A stretch of DNA of 64,000 nt, taken from Poa pratensis (lineage: Eukaryota; Streptophyta; Magnoliopsida; Poales; Poaceae). Below the pieces are notes generated by a model. The model was not told the origin of the DNA. It worked only from the letters and a program-made list of their open reading frames with translations, and did no database searches. This document shows, one piece after another, positions 43,712 through 54,036 of this stretch; position 1 is the first letter of the stretch, and every line of letters starts with the position of its first letter. The stretch covers positions 20,385,399-20,449,398 of the forward strand of contig CAMZMU010000071.1 of assembly GCA_947311845.1 (NCBI GenBank). Reading direction: 5' to 3'. A program made the position numbers and the translations under genes.

Positions 43712-43916
43712 AGATATTTCTTTTAAAGTGTACTTAGGGAGAGCATGATGAAATAATAAAAACTAAACAGAAAATAAACTAGATGCAAGTAACTAATTTT
43801 TTTGTGTTTTTGATAAAGAGAGCAAACAAGACTAAATAAAAATAAACTAAGCAAGACAAATAACAAAGTAAAGAGATTGGGTGTGAGAGACTCCCCTTGC
43901 AGAAGCAATTCGTTTT

Positions 43917-43933
43917 CCCCGGCAACGGCGCCA
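43917..43933 (-). other. Primer binding site of the long-LTR element
   Basis: The minus strand reads TGGCGCCGTTGCCGGGG seven bases after the LTR. This differs from the initiator-Met primer used by the other three LTR elements whose 5' LTR is in the window; an Asp-tRNA-type primer is my recollection for this family. Confidence 0.7.
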
Positions 43934-43940
43934 GAAAACG

Positions 43941-45538
43941 TGTTGGTGGCTCTAGTTAATAGTGCCAGAAACAATGCTTGTACGTCACACGTCAGTTGGG
44001 AACCCCAAGAGGAAGGTATGATGAGTGCAGCAGTAAGTTTTCCCTCAGTATGAAACCAAGGTTTCGAACCAGTAGGAAAACGAGGTTTGCTTCGAAGGTG
44101 TTGGTGAAGGAGTGTAGTGCGGCGCAACACCAGGGATTCCGGTGCCAACGTGGAACCTGCACAACACAACCAAATTACTTTGCCCCAACTTAACAGTGAG
44201 GTTGTCAATCTCACCGGCTTGCTGAAAACAAAGGGTTAAACGTATCGAATGGAAAATGATGTTTGTTTGCATAAAACAGTAGAGAACAATGATTGCAGTA
44301 GATTGTATTTCAGATGTAAAAGAATGGACCGGGGTCCACAGTTCACTAGTGGTGTCTCTCCAATAAGATAACTAACATGCTGGGTAAACAAATTACAGCT
44401 GGGCAATTGACAATTGATAAGTGCATATAACATGCATGTGTGAGCTGTGGTGTCTACTATGAGATTCATTTGGGCATTACGACAAAGTACATAGACCGCT
44501 ATCCAGCATGCATCTATGCCTAAATAGTCCACTTTCCGGTTAACATCCGTACCCCTTCCAGTATTAAGTTGCAAGCAACAGACAATTGCATTAAGTAATG
44601 TGCGTAATGTAAACAATACATTCATCCTTGAATAAAGCATTGCTGTTTTACCCCTAGTGGCAACAACACATCTACAACCTTAGAACTTGCTGTCACTATC
44701 CCAGGTTAAATAGAGGTTGAACCCAACTATCATGCATAAATACCCCCTCTTGGAGTTACAAGTATTCACGTGGCCAAGGCTTCAACAAGTAACGGAGAGC
44801 ATGCAAGATCACAAATGACATAGACATGATAATATAATATTCAGCTCCACATAGGTATCAATATAAGTCAGATCCCAGCAAACACAACATGTAGCATTAC
44901 AATAAGATGATCTTGATCATGATAGGCAGCTCACAAGATCTAAACATGATGGCACAAGTGGAGAAGACAACCATCTAGCTACTGCTATGGACCCATAGTC
45001 CAAGGATGAACTACTCACGCATCACTCCGGAGGCGGGCATGGCGATGTAGAGCCCTCCGGTGATGATTCCCCTCTCCGGCAGGGTGCCGGGAAGAGCTTC
45101 AGAACCCCCCGAGTTAGGGTTGACGACGGCGGCGGCAGCGAATATGTTCTGGATGAAAGGCTCGGTGTTTTAGGGTTTTCGCGTCTCGGGGAATAAATAG
45201 GCGAAGGGGCGATGTCGGCGGACCCCCGAGGGGCCCAAACCACACCCAGGCGCGGCTGGCCCACCTCGTGGCGAGTTTTGTCTCTCCTTCGGACTCCGTG
45301 TACGTGCTGGAAAAATAGGGACTGGCCTTTTGTTTCGTGCAATTCCGAGAATATTTCCAGAAGTAACTTTCTGAAACCAAAAACAGCAGAAAACAGGGAA
45401 CTGGCACTGTGGCATCTTGTTAATAGGTTAGTCCCAGAAAATGCATAAAAGTGATACGAAGTGTATATAAAACATGTAGCAAATGGTATAATATAAGCAT
45501 GGAACAGCAGAAATTATGGATACGTTGGAGACATATCA
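43941..45538 (-). repeat. Long LTR (5' in element sense)
   Basis: It is 1598 bp, runs tgttggtggc to acatatca on the plus strand, and is followed by the gcggc duplication. Confidence 0.9.
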
Positions 45539-45543
45539 GCGGC

Positions 45544-47188
45544 GAGCAAATCGCGGCGGCGGCCGAAGTCGGAGAAGAAGACTCGATTCGCCGCACTCCG
45601 ACCGTCCCTGCACGGATATCTTGCGAAGGAGGTAGAGGGAACGACGGCGGACCTCGGGGACTGGTTGAATGCGTCGAGGGAGGAGCGGAGCGGCGGTGGC
45701 GCCGGCGCGGCGATTTCCGCGTCGCGCGGGAAGAGAAGGAAGGAGGGGGGTGTGGCGGCAGTTTTGCAATTTCGTCCGTGCTTTGTTCGCAATTTTCAAA
45801 TCGGTCCCTCGACACGTGATTTCATGTACTGCGGGTTGATTTATGGTTTTGGGAGGAGGTTTTCTGCAAAAGCGTCACGGACGTGTCGTGTGGATCGTCC
45901 GATCGCCGACCGACGGCTGGGATCGCGGCACTGTAGTACTGTAGCAATGAACAGTACTTACTGTTCGTTGCTACAGTCGCCGAGCGCTGAGGGCGCGAGA
46001 AAGGGATGGTATTTGATATAGTTAGAGATAGAACTGCACGTGTCATGCCAACGCGTCGGCCGTGGGTGGTCAACCATTCGACCGATGTCGGTGGTGCTAA
46101 TAGACTCTGATGAGGTTTCTCTTCTTCCCTCCTCTCTGTGCATCGACGATGTTCTCCTCATACGTGGCCTCCTGTGAAGGCAGGGTCTGATTTGAGGTAG
46201 AGCTGTACTGGAGTATGAGACATAGCACTAGATATTTCTCCTCATACGTGGCGTACATGACTGACCTTTCTCGAGCAAGATCCAGATCGTTTTCTAGACA
46301 CTGTCAGCAACCAATAATTAGTTTAGTGACAATCCAACGTGCGCTTTGAGCTAAAAAGCGCAAATAGAGTGAGAGCACTTTCCTAGTGTAGTGCCGCTCG
46401 AGTACCAAGTGTCTCCGCAACGAGGCCATGAATCCCGGACACGTGTGCTCCTCGCCCAACGGCTCCCCGACACGTATCCCAGGCGAAAATATCTCCCGGG
46501 AGCTAGTGCACTTTACTGGCCCACCTCCCGCGGCACGGCACCTGAGAAGGCGCGCCGGCGAAGAACATGGCGCTCGCGTCATAGAAAAAATCGACGCTGC
46601 TCGCCGCGCACGAGGCGTTCCAATGGCTGCGGCCGGATGCGCGACGCGCGTCCCCCGCCATGGGCACGCGGCGGCCGGGGACGGGGCTGGAGCTTACGGA
46701 TGCGCGTCATGGCAACACGTGTTTCAGAAGCCGTTCTTCCCCGTCTCGCCGTGCTCCTGGAGAGCCAGTGTAGTTGGATTAAGAAATGCGGCACCAGATT
46801 AAGCAGTGCGCTTTTTGTGTATAAACAATGTGTTGTGGATCGATTTGCAGGGTGATTAATATTTTGGCCGGCTTAAAATAGTCATGGACAGTATAGAGAT
46901 TGCAACGGACGAGTCTTGTTCGCCGGAGATATTTTTGTCAGGGAGTCGCCCATTTGGGTAGGGGATTAGGTGATCTTGATCGAGACTAGTGCGCCACGAT
47001 TTGGGTGATTTTGCTTGACGAGATGAAATTGGCAACCCGGCTCGCGAGGAACTACTGTAGATTATTTGGGTCTAGAATCCTTCGTCAGTGGTCCAATTGT
47101 CAAACGGGCGGCCGTGCCACGGCGACACGGCCGGCCGGCCCGACACCACTCACTCCCTCCGGGGAGCACGAAACCGCACGGGGCGCGT
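45544..47188. other. GC-rich segment and upstream region of the F-box gene; no gene supported
   Basis: 45544-45830 continues the GC-rich target of the LTR element. A short hairpin lies at 45939-45976. From about 46.3 to 46.8 kb there is GC-rich DNA with accidental ORFs only. The F-box gene promoter probably begins around 46.9 kb. Confidence 0.4.
45939..45976. repeat. Short inverted repeat (hairpin)
   Basis: ctgtagcaatgaacagta is followed by a two-to-three base loop and its complement (tactgttcgttgctacag), an 18-bp stem with one mismatch. The motif resembles the subterminal fold-backs of grass DNA transposons. Confidence 0.75.
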
Positions 47189-47199
47189 CTATATATAGG
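47188..47199 (+). promoter_or_regulatory. TATA box of the EID1-like F-box gene
   Basis: tctatatatagg lies in a GC-rich promoter. It predicts transcription starting near 47.22 kb, so the leader before the ATG at 47878 would be about 650 nt and would contain the fold-back MITEs. Confidence 0.65.
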
Positions 47200-47299
47200 C
47201 CTCCCGCCGCCGTCCTGTCATTTCCATCGCCGCATCTGCACATTGGCCACTCCACAGTCAGTCGTAATATCGATTCTGTTGGGACGACTGGCGAGGGAG

Positions 47300-47688
47300 A
47301 GACTTGGGTAGGATCTCACCCTTAGGTGAGATCGTAGGATCAACTTTTTTGAAAATTCAAAACATGTCGAAAAATTCCGAAAAAAATAGACAACACGCAT
47401 CTATGTTACATATGCAACGTCAAAAATTGGCAGCTCAAAACTCGACCTACAGTTAGAGAAACAAAATGGTAAACTACACTGTGAATAGTGTCCAGATCTG
47501 AGTGACACTATTCACACCGAAATTTCTCTTTTTTGCCTCTCTAAGTATAAGTCGAATTTTGAGCTGCCAATTTTTGACGTTGCATATGTAACATAGATGC
47601 GTGTTGTCTATTTTTTTCGGAATATTTCGACATGTTTTGAATTTTCAAAAAAATCGATCTCACCTAAGGTGAGATCCTACCCAAGTCT
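47300..47688. mobile_element. Fold-back MITE (complete, about 390 bp palindrome)
   Basis: Both arms start agacttgggtaggatctcac, and each arm is about 190 bp and nearly complementary to the other. Shared blocks include gaaaattcaaaacatgtcga, acacgcatctatgttacata and caaaaattggcagctcaaaa. A single-stranded copy would form one long hairpin. No ORF is present and no clear target duplication was found. Confidence 0.85.
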
Positions 47689-47702
47689 TCCCCGGACTGG
47701 AG

Positions 47703-47824
47703 AGACTTGGGTAGGATCTCACCCTTAGGTGAGATCGTAGGATCAACTTTTTTTGAAAATTCAAAACATGTCGAAAAATTCCGAAAAAAATAGACAACAC
47801 GCATCTATGTTACATATGCGACGT
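47703..47824. mobile_element. Truncated second copy of the fold-back MITE
   Basis: It repeats the first 120 bp of the complete copy almost base for base and stops at tatgcgacgt, 53 bp before the F-box start codon. The bases before it (gactggag) echo those before the first copy (gactggcgagggag), so it may have arisen by local duplication. Confidence 0.85.
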
Positions 47825-47877
47825 GCCGGTGCCGGCCCAAGTCCAAGCAACCCATACCGTAGAGCACGAGCCGAGGG

Positions 47878-48765
47878 ATGAGCGAGGGCGCGCGGAACAC
47901 GCGCCAGTTCCCCGGCGCGTCGGGCAGCGGCATCGGCAGCGCGAGCTACCGGTACGGTAACGGCGGCATTGGTTCCCCGCGCTACGCCGGCGTCAACACG
48001 GGGATCCTGGACGAGCAGGTTCTCTCCCTCGTGTTCCGCTCCATCAACTGGGACCCGCCGACGCTCTGCACGGCGGCGAGCGTGAGCCGGCGCCTCCGCG
48101 CCGTGGCGGAGCGCGTGCTCTGGCGCGAGCTCTGCATCTCCCGCGCGCCGCGGATGGTGGCGGCGCTCACGGCGGCCGGGGGTGCCCACGGCGCCGCCCC
48201 GCCCCCGGGACGGATCGGCGGTGGGTGGCCCGCGCTCGCCAAGATGCTCTCCTTCTGCTGCGGCGCCCCCGCGGCCGTCCCCGTACCAGCCGTGCCGGGC
48301 CACCTCACGCGGGTGTCGCGCTTCTCCAAGACATCCGGCCGGAGCTTTCTGTCGCGGCGGTGCCGGGGCGACCTGCTGTACGTGTCGGACCCGTGCGAGC
48401 ACGCGGTGCCCGGCGCGGACGACGACCTGGGCGCCTACCGCGGCGTCTTCCGCTGGTTCATGCGCTCCCGGACGCGGGCGTGCCTGCTGGGCCGCCACGC
48501 CGCGCTCGACCCGCGCGTGCGCTGCCCCTACTGCGGCGCGCGCGTCTGGAACATGGTCGTCGCCAAGCTCCTGCCCCGCGGCGCGGCGCGCCGGATGGGG
48601 TCGAACGAGGGCCGCCTCGAGTACTACGTCTGCGTCAGCGGCCACGTCCACGGCAGCTGCTGGCTCGCGCACCTCACCTCGAGCGACGGCGAGCACGACG
48701 ACGGCGACTCCGACGACGGCGCGTCTGAAGCCGACAGCGACGACGATGGCCAGGATGCGGCGTGA
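47878..48765 (+). CDS. EDL3: EID1-like F-box protein (SCF ubiquitin ligase substrate receptor)
   Basis: This is a complete single-exon gene of 295 codons. Residues 42-86 form an F-box (TGILDEQVLSLVFRSINWDP ... VSRRLRAVAERVLWRELC), which would bind the Skp1 adaptor. The rest matches the EID1-like (EDL) family pattern: GGWPALAKMLSFCCG (115-129), RFSKTSGRSFLSRRCRGDLL (148-167), YRGVFRWFMRSRTRACL (187-203), a CPYCGARVW motif with Cys216 and Cys219, and GRLEYYVCVSGHVHGSCW (245-262). The C-terminus (270-295) is an Asp/Glu-rich tail. EDL proteins act in light and ABA signalling in Arabidopsis; function here is inferred. The ATG at 47878 is the first in frame and the coding GC content is very high. 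The number 3 in the symbol is less certain than the family. Confidence 0.85.
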   Translation: MSEGARNTRQFPGASGSGIGSASYRYGNGGIGSPRYAGVNTGILDEQVLSLVFRSINWDPPTLCTAASVSRRLRAVAERVLWRELCISRAPRMVAALTAAGGAHGAAPPPGRIGGGWPALAKMLSFCCGAPAAVPVPAVPGHLTRVSRFSKTSGRSFLSRRCRGDLLYVSDPCEHAVPGADDDLGAYRGVFRWFMRSRTRACLLGRHAALDPRVRCPYCGARVWNMVVAKLLPRGAARRMGSNEGRLEYYVCVSGHVHGSCWLAHLTSSDGEHDDGDSDDGASEADSDDDGQDAA

Positions 48766-49164
48766 GCGTGGCAGGTCCACCACCGCGCGCGTGCTCGATC
48801 GTCCATTGATCGGCAGCAGCAGAGGGCAGTGATGTGGCTGCACCTTCAGCAGTGCAGCACGGAGCTAGCTAGCGAGAGTACTCGTCGATGTAGATCAGAG
48901 GATAGAATGGCTGCTGCCGATTGGATATGGCACGCTCTTTACTGTTGCTGCTGTCGCAGACTGTGCGGCGGTTTTATATGTTTGATTGTTTTCGTGTGAT
49001 CTGACTCGTGTTTCTGTCGGTTCCCGGCTTTGTTTACTCTTCTCCCATCCTCTGTTTTCCTTTCAACTTCCATGTCGTTGTGTTCAACTAGCGTGTTGGC
49101 AGCGAGATGTATGCATCTTTGTTTACCTACGTCACTGTCACTGTCAGTAACTTAGTATGCTATT
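48766..49164 (+). other. 3' flank of the F-box gene
   Basis: This probably holds the 3'UTR, with T/G-rich sequence typical of plant polyadenylation regions (tttgtttactcttctcccatc region). No other feature is seen. Confidence 0.4.
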
Positions 49165-49525
49165 TCCGGAATGTACACCCTTTATTTAAAATGCATTTTG
49201 CAAATATTTTGAAATGTCAAAAAAATTGAAAAAAAATGTTCACGCATAGATCTTAACATGTTATGTGTTCACAAAGTCGTTTCACGAAAAACCGACATTT
49301 TTTGTGGCTTGTATGAAAAAGAAAAAAATTGGTACTAAAATAAGGTTTTTCACGACACTTTTTTTTTGTCTTTTTACATAAGGCACAATATATATCAGTT
49401 TTTGTGAAACGACTTTGTGAACACATATAATATGAAGATGTATCCGCGAAATTTTAGTTCAGATTTTTTTGACATTTTGAAATAGGGTTTTCAAATACCG
49501 AGTGCATATGCACCCGGGTGCCAGA
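49165..49525. mobile_element. Fold-back MITE-like element
   Basis: Arms such as gtgttcacaaagtcgtttca (49265) and its complement near 49400-49427 pair. So do the outer ttttgaaatgtcaaaaaaat (about 49209) and its complement near 49470. AT-rich, no ORF. The right end lies near gcacccgggtgcc; exact termini are uncertain. Confidence 0.65.
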
Positions 49526-49587
49526 GTGAATTTCCTGCCTTGCTACCTTTGTCTCCACTTCTTTTGCATTCTTTTCCAAAAATGGTA

Positions 49588-49715
49588 CTCCCTCCGTTTC
49601 AAATTAGATGACTCCCATTTGTCCACATGTGGATGTATTTAGACATGTTACAAGTATTGATACATCCATATTTGGATAAATGGAAGTCATCTTATTTAGG
49701 ACGGAGGGAAGAGAG
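49588..49715. mobile_element. Stowaway MITE
   Basis: It starts CTCCCTCCGTTTC and ends in a diverged complementary end (ggacggagggaagagag), flanked by TA on both sides (49586-49587 and 49716-49717). The length and ends match Triticeae Stowaway (Tc1/Mariner) elements. Confidence 0.85.
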
Positions 49716-50390
49716 TACAAATTTGTACAAAAACGTTTAATCGAAAAAGACATACTTTATCACAAAGTACTGTATTTTAAACTTTTAATATCAAGTCTTT
49801 TCATGCTGGGAAGGTACAACGAGAACAACACGAAAAGGCCCCGAATGACTTGGAATCTGCATTAAGTCAGACATAGGGTATACACTTATAGAAAGGATCG
49901 CTATAAAACTAGAAATAGAAAATAGGTGCCTAAATTTTACACACAACACCCTAGACGAGATCGCAAAAACACAATTGAGTCCAATCTTCTTGTCGACGCT
50001 CGGGATAGCGCCACTGGGTACCGCCGATGGATTCAAAGGTTCTAACATCTCCCGACGACAACCCCACACCCTAGTCACAAAAGAGCACTCATTCTCCTCT
50101 GCCTTACCACCCAGGCCGACCGAGAGGAAGCGCACCACTCCACACGAACTGAAGAACCGGGGATGTCGGTGCTTACTGAAGGAGGCGACACAGAGCTCAC
50201 CATCGTCACCATCTCACCTTTGGTGCATGTTGAGCAAGCTCTAGATCATCCACTTGGCCCAGCGCTGGGGCATCAAGGCGAAACTCGCTCCAACACGGTA
50301 TCACGCTAGATCGCCATACAGGCGGGAAACGGAACGTACAACTACTATAAACAAGGGGGGTGGACACCCTCTTCTCCACCTACTCCGAAA

Positions 50391-50394
<4 letters not shown>

Positions 50395-50428
<34 letters not shown>
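50395..50428. repeat. GA microsatellite
   Basis: An uninterrupted (ga)n run of about 34 bp is followed by a G-rich ggggaggggaggggaggg tract, a candidate G-quadruplex. Confidence 0.85.
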
Positions 50429-50429
<1 letters not shown>

Positions 50430-50789
50430 CCGAGGGGAGGGGAGGGGAGGGAAGGACTCTCAAGGAGAGGAAGAGAAAGATGTTGGCACAATGCAATCTG
50501 CGTCAAATAGTAGCTACTAAACATTAGGAGTGCAACGACAACAAAGAAACACGACCTAGCTCTTTGAGCTCAGTCAGATCTTTTTTGGCGGAGATGAGAT
50601 GGGTGTTAAATACCAGCGACCTGCTCTCGGGCCACAGCGTAGTCACGCTTCACCGCCCATACCCGAGCGTTGGCCTGCTCCATAGCAGCATGTAGGCCTC
50701 GTCGTCTGCGAGAGCAAGGGCGCCGATGGCGAGAAGACTAGAGACACATGGGGGTGCTAAAGTTCACATATGTCAATTTGTTGTTGAGT

Positions 50790-51610
50790 TCATGAGTCAT
50801 TTCTCATTCCGCTGCACAACACATAAAAATGATTGGGGGGAGGGGGGCATGGGCCCCCCTAGGTCCACCGACGAGGCAATTTGAACAGCGAATCGCCCCC
50901 ATGTACATGATGTAATTCGTTAGCCTCGCAAAAATATTTCTGTTTATTAGAGGATTAGTTCACAAAAATATTTGTATAATACACTTTCAGGCTGCGAAAT
51001 TTTAAGTTGCAGTCTCAATTTGGGTGATAGTGAACTCTCCACCGAAATTCGAAGATGGGATCTTTGATTTTATTTTACTGATTTTTGTTCTTAAAAAACA
51101 CTCAACTCTTTATTTTTTATGTATAGTTTCCTAAATTTGATGGTGTCTAGTTTCCTAGACTAAATTCTGGCCGCAATAAATTTTGATTTTGTTTGTTTAT
51201 TACATCCTTTTTCTTCCTAGAATATATGTTTTCCTAGAATGAATTCTGCCAAAATAAATGGTTTTCACAGATCCAGATATTTTTTAAGAATGGTGCTTAG
51301 AAATAAATGGGTTTTTTCCATATTTTTAATGACGAATAAATGATTTTAAAGTTAACCTAGGTCACTTTGTTGCCATGTTCATGAGGCATTTCCCGTTGCG
51401 CCGCAAAATAAGGACCCGCATCACGGAATGACGGGGAGGAAGTGGGGGGGGGGGGGGGGATGCTCCCCGTTGGTCTACCACCGTGGCAATTTGAACTACG
51501 AACCCCGTGCACCATGATGCAATTCATTAGCTTCGCAAAAATATCTTTTTCATTAGAAGATTAATTCATAATCAGATTTGTATAATACACTTGCAGGCTG
51601 CCAAATTTCA
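50790..51610. repeat. Diverged direct duplication, units about 570 bp apart
   Basis: Both units run from a gttcatgag-catttc phrase through a long G run and ccaccgacgaggcaatttgaa (or ccaccgtggcaatttgaact). They continue through gatgtaattcgttag (or gatgcaattcattag) to tttgtataatacact and caggctgc. Single-base differences and indels are common, so the duplication is old. Confidence 0.75.
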
Positions 51611-51783
51611 ACTATCATTACAATCTCAAGTCTCCACCAACTAATCCTATCGGGACAACATCATACTCAATATTTTGCTTCTTTTTGGATTATCATGGCA
51701 TGCGCCGAATTACGCTCTTTCAATTGTTGTGTGAGGCATGTCTTCTGTTTTAGGCTTTGGTTACTTCGATCTTGTTAACTTGA

Positions 51784-54036
51784 TCACAACCCCAATAGAA
51801 TGTAGTACACAATGGTGACCGGAAGTGAGATAAATATCCCTAGAATCACCCTGAAAGTACAAAACCAGATACACTTGATCGTCAGATCAGAGTTCATAGA
51901 AACGAGGTACTCCCTCCGTTCATAAAAGGATGTCTCAGTCTTTTCTAAATTTGCATGCATCGAATGCATGCAAATTTAGAAAAGACTGAGACATCCTTTT
52001 ATGAACGGAGAGAGTAGTAATTAACAATATCTGGTAAAAAAAACATACCCTGTGCTCATGATGTCTGCGTGGACTTTATACTCTTCAGCGTACACAAAGG
52101 AAGTCACGGCCAGCGGAAGTGCCGCCTGCAGGAACACATGTCAACAATTGTCGTTAAAGATATATATCCTGAATTTCTCAGGGAAGATGTGTTATGAACA
52201 ACATAACTCAACAAGAGTGAATCTTTTTGCCCATATGGCTTAGTTTAAAAAGAATCCTGCAACGAGCTAGCTCCTCTTTATAATCTGGTAATGTCTAACT
52301 AAGCTTCCTTTGCTGAGTGCTCGTCCCATTCAAGGCTTAAAGCCTCAATTACCGGTAGTACTTTAGGGAAATTCTGCGGGGCCACTGCAGCTCATATTCA
52401 CCTTATTTTTGTTCTCTACTTTCCATGTTTAATATCCAGATTTGCTAGCAAATTAATATCCACCGATAACAACGTTCCAAAACTTATTGGTCCCAGGTCA
52501 GCAATGTTTTACTGCTACAGTTCTGCTTTCAGCTGGCATTCCATTTCCGACATCAAAATTTCCAGCTCACAAAAATGACCGATAACAAAAATGTTCCAAA
52601 ACGAGGTAATTGATGTTGTTGGACATCTCAAGAAACGACGTGTGCTCACCTGTACAACAGCAATGTGCAGCAGGGTGCCGTGCATGCCGATGGCGAGCGA
52701 CGCTAGCAGCATCACCACGGGGCCTATCAGAAACTTGAGCACCATCGAGAACGATGCGATCGCGTAGCCGCAGGGGACGAACCGTGACTGCCGCGCGATG
52801 AAGGTCCCTGAAATTCATCCAATGCACGAAAAGATTTGCAGATTAACGTTAGAAAACGGTGATCGATCTGACTGTAAACACACTCTGATATCACTTGTAG
52901 TCATGGAATCTAGGCTTAAAAAGGTTAGACGAACCTGACGCGAACATGCTCAGGCCAACTGCTGTCGTCTGGATGGTGAACAGCGAGTCGTCGATAATCT
53001 TTGGCATCTTGATCCCACACCTGCGGAAACAATTACACACTCGTTAGGAAATTACGAGGGTGAGACCAAATTGTTGTACGAGGTAGTATGAACTGTGAAT
53101 GAAAGGGACGTACTTGAAAGCGATCAGAGACCAGATGAGGCCAAGGAAGCTTGCATAGGTATTCGGGATCTTCAGAACCTTCTTCCCTGCCATCAAGGCG
53201 ATATGACCCACCGACGGCGCCGTATTCTTTGCCGGAGGCGCCGCTTTCTCTGCCGCCGCCGCCACCACCGTAACAACATCTTCACCAGCGCTCGCCTCTT
53301 TCTCGAGCGACGCAGCCGTTGTATCGTCGGCCACGCCTTTCTGTGCCGTGGACGCCGCGGCAACCTCCGTGATTTCAATGTTCACGGTTACCTCGTGGGC
53401 CCGCTCGGCCGCCGCAACAACAATCTCGTCACGGGCGATCTTCTCCGGCGGCGTCGCTGTCCCCGGCGATGCGGGGCTGATCTTGGCGCTGACGCCATCC
53501 GCGGCCGTCGTCGCGGCGCGGCGTGCCGCCATGTACTCGTATATGAAGATGACGACGTTGTACCAGACGCAGAACTGCATCACCACGATCTGCTTCATGA
53601 GCTCCTTGGAGACCGGCCCGTACATGCCGCCCAGGAGCGGCACGCCCATGATGATGGTGTTGGGCAGCGCCGCCACGGAGAAGGCGGTGACCACCCACTG
53701 CAGCGGGGAGACCTTGACGCTGGAGCCTCCGCGGCGGCGGGAGCGGGAGGGGCGCGACGCCCAGGCCGCCCACGCCATGAGGCCGAGCAGCATGACGGCC
53801 TTCTGCAGCGTGTCGGCGGCGACGAGGCGGCCGTTCATGGCGTAGGGGTCGTTGGTGGAGACCATCTGGAAGATGAGCACCGGCACGGCGTAGATGGCGA
53901 CGAAGTGGTTGATCCCCGCGCACTGCTCCGCGGAGAAGGCCCTGAGCCACCGCACGGACGCGAACCCCAGCACCGCCGCCGTGTACAGCGGCGCCATCGC
54001 CTCCACCACATGGTACACCGCCGAGCCCGTGATCAT
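51784..54036 (-). CDS. PIN9: PIN-type auxin efflux carrier (5 exons, complete; PIN9-like)
   Basis: Exons on the minus strand are 54036-53114, 53020-52935, 52807-52650, 52125-52049 and 51850-51784. All junctions are GT/AG, phases fit, and the sum is 1311 nt for 436 aa. The N-terminus MITGSAVYHVVEAMAPLYTA starts the first membrane block, with FVAIYAVPVLIFQMVSTNDP and then ALPNTIIMGVPLLGGMYG, hallmark PIN sequences. Residues ~170-280 form a hydrophilic Ala/Glu-rich loop, shorter than in PIN1-type carriers. The second membrane block starts at KIPNTYASFLGLIWSLIAFK and has CGIKMPKIIDDSL, FVPCGYAIASFSMVLKFL and a C-terminal VTIVYYILLGL. The protein exports auxin across a membrane. The monocot PIN9 assignment rests on the start sequence and loop length as I remember them. 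Intron 4 contains a Stowaway MITE. Confidence 0.92.
51910..52014. mobile_element. Palindromic Stowaway MITE in PIN intron 4
   Basis: It starts CTCCCTCCGTTCATAAAAGG and its two ~51-bp halves are complementary with only one or two mismatches. It is flanked by TA (51908-51909 and 52015-52016). It occupies 105 bp of a 198-bp intron. Confidence 0.93.

Larger units (their letters stand above)
38833..45538 (-). mobile_element. Non-autonomous long-LTR (Gypsy-like) retrotransposon
   Basis: The LTRs are about 1.6 kb (38833-40447 and 43941-45538) with a perfect gcggc target duplication (38828-38832 and 45539-45543). In minus sense the LTR starts TGATAYGTCTCCAACGTATC and ends in sequence related to CCACCAACA, the type of end shared by several Triticeae Gypsy families (Sabrina/WHAM-like). 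A primer site TGGCGCCGTTGCCGGGG follows the 5' LTR, and the purine tract aagcttggggatgct precedes the 3' LTR. The internal 3.5 kb lacks protease, RT and integrase. Confidence 0.9.
49716..51783. other. Intergenic DNA between the F-box and PIN genes
   Basis: This contains transposon-like sequence (49.8-50.3 kb), a GA microsatellite, and a diverged direct duplication (about 50.79-51.01 and 51.36-51.60 kb). No gene is supported. The PIN gene 3'UTR should lie just left of 51784. Confidence 0.4.

Noticed and set aside
38833..45538. Two solo LTRs or a segmental duplication of 1.6 kb
   Set aside because: The perfect gcggc duplication, primer site and polypurine tract at the proper places show a single LTR retrotransposon.
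46391..46855. Overlapping ORFs of 120-150 codons upstream of the F-box gene
   Set aside because: They overlap in different frames, are Arg/Pro-rich and have no recognisable domain. GC content explains them.
47761..48843. 360-codon minus-strand ORF over the F-box gene
   Set aside because: It is the antisense shadow of a very GC-rich coding exon. The plus strand has the recognisable EID1-like protein, and the antisense sequence is low-complexity Arg/Ala.
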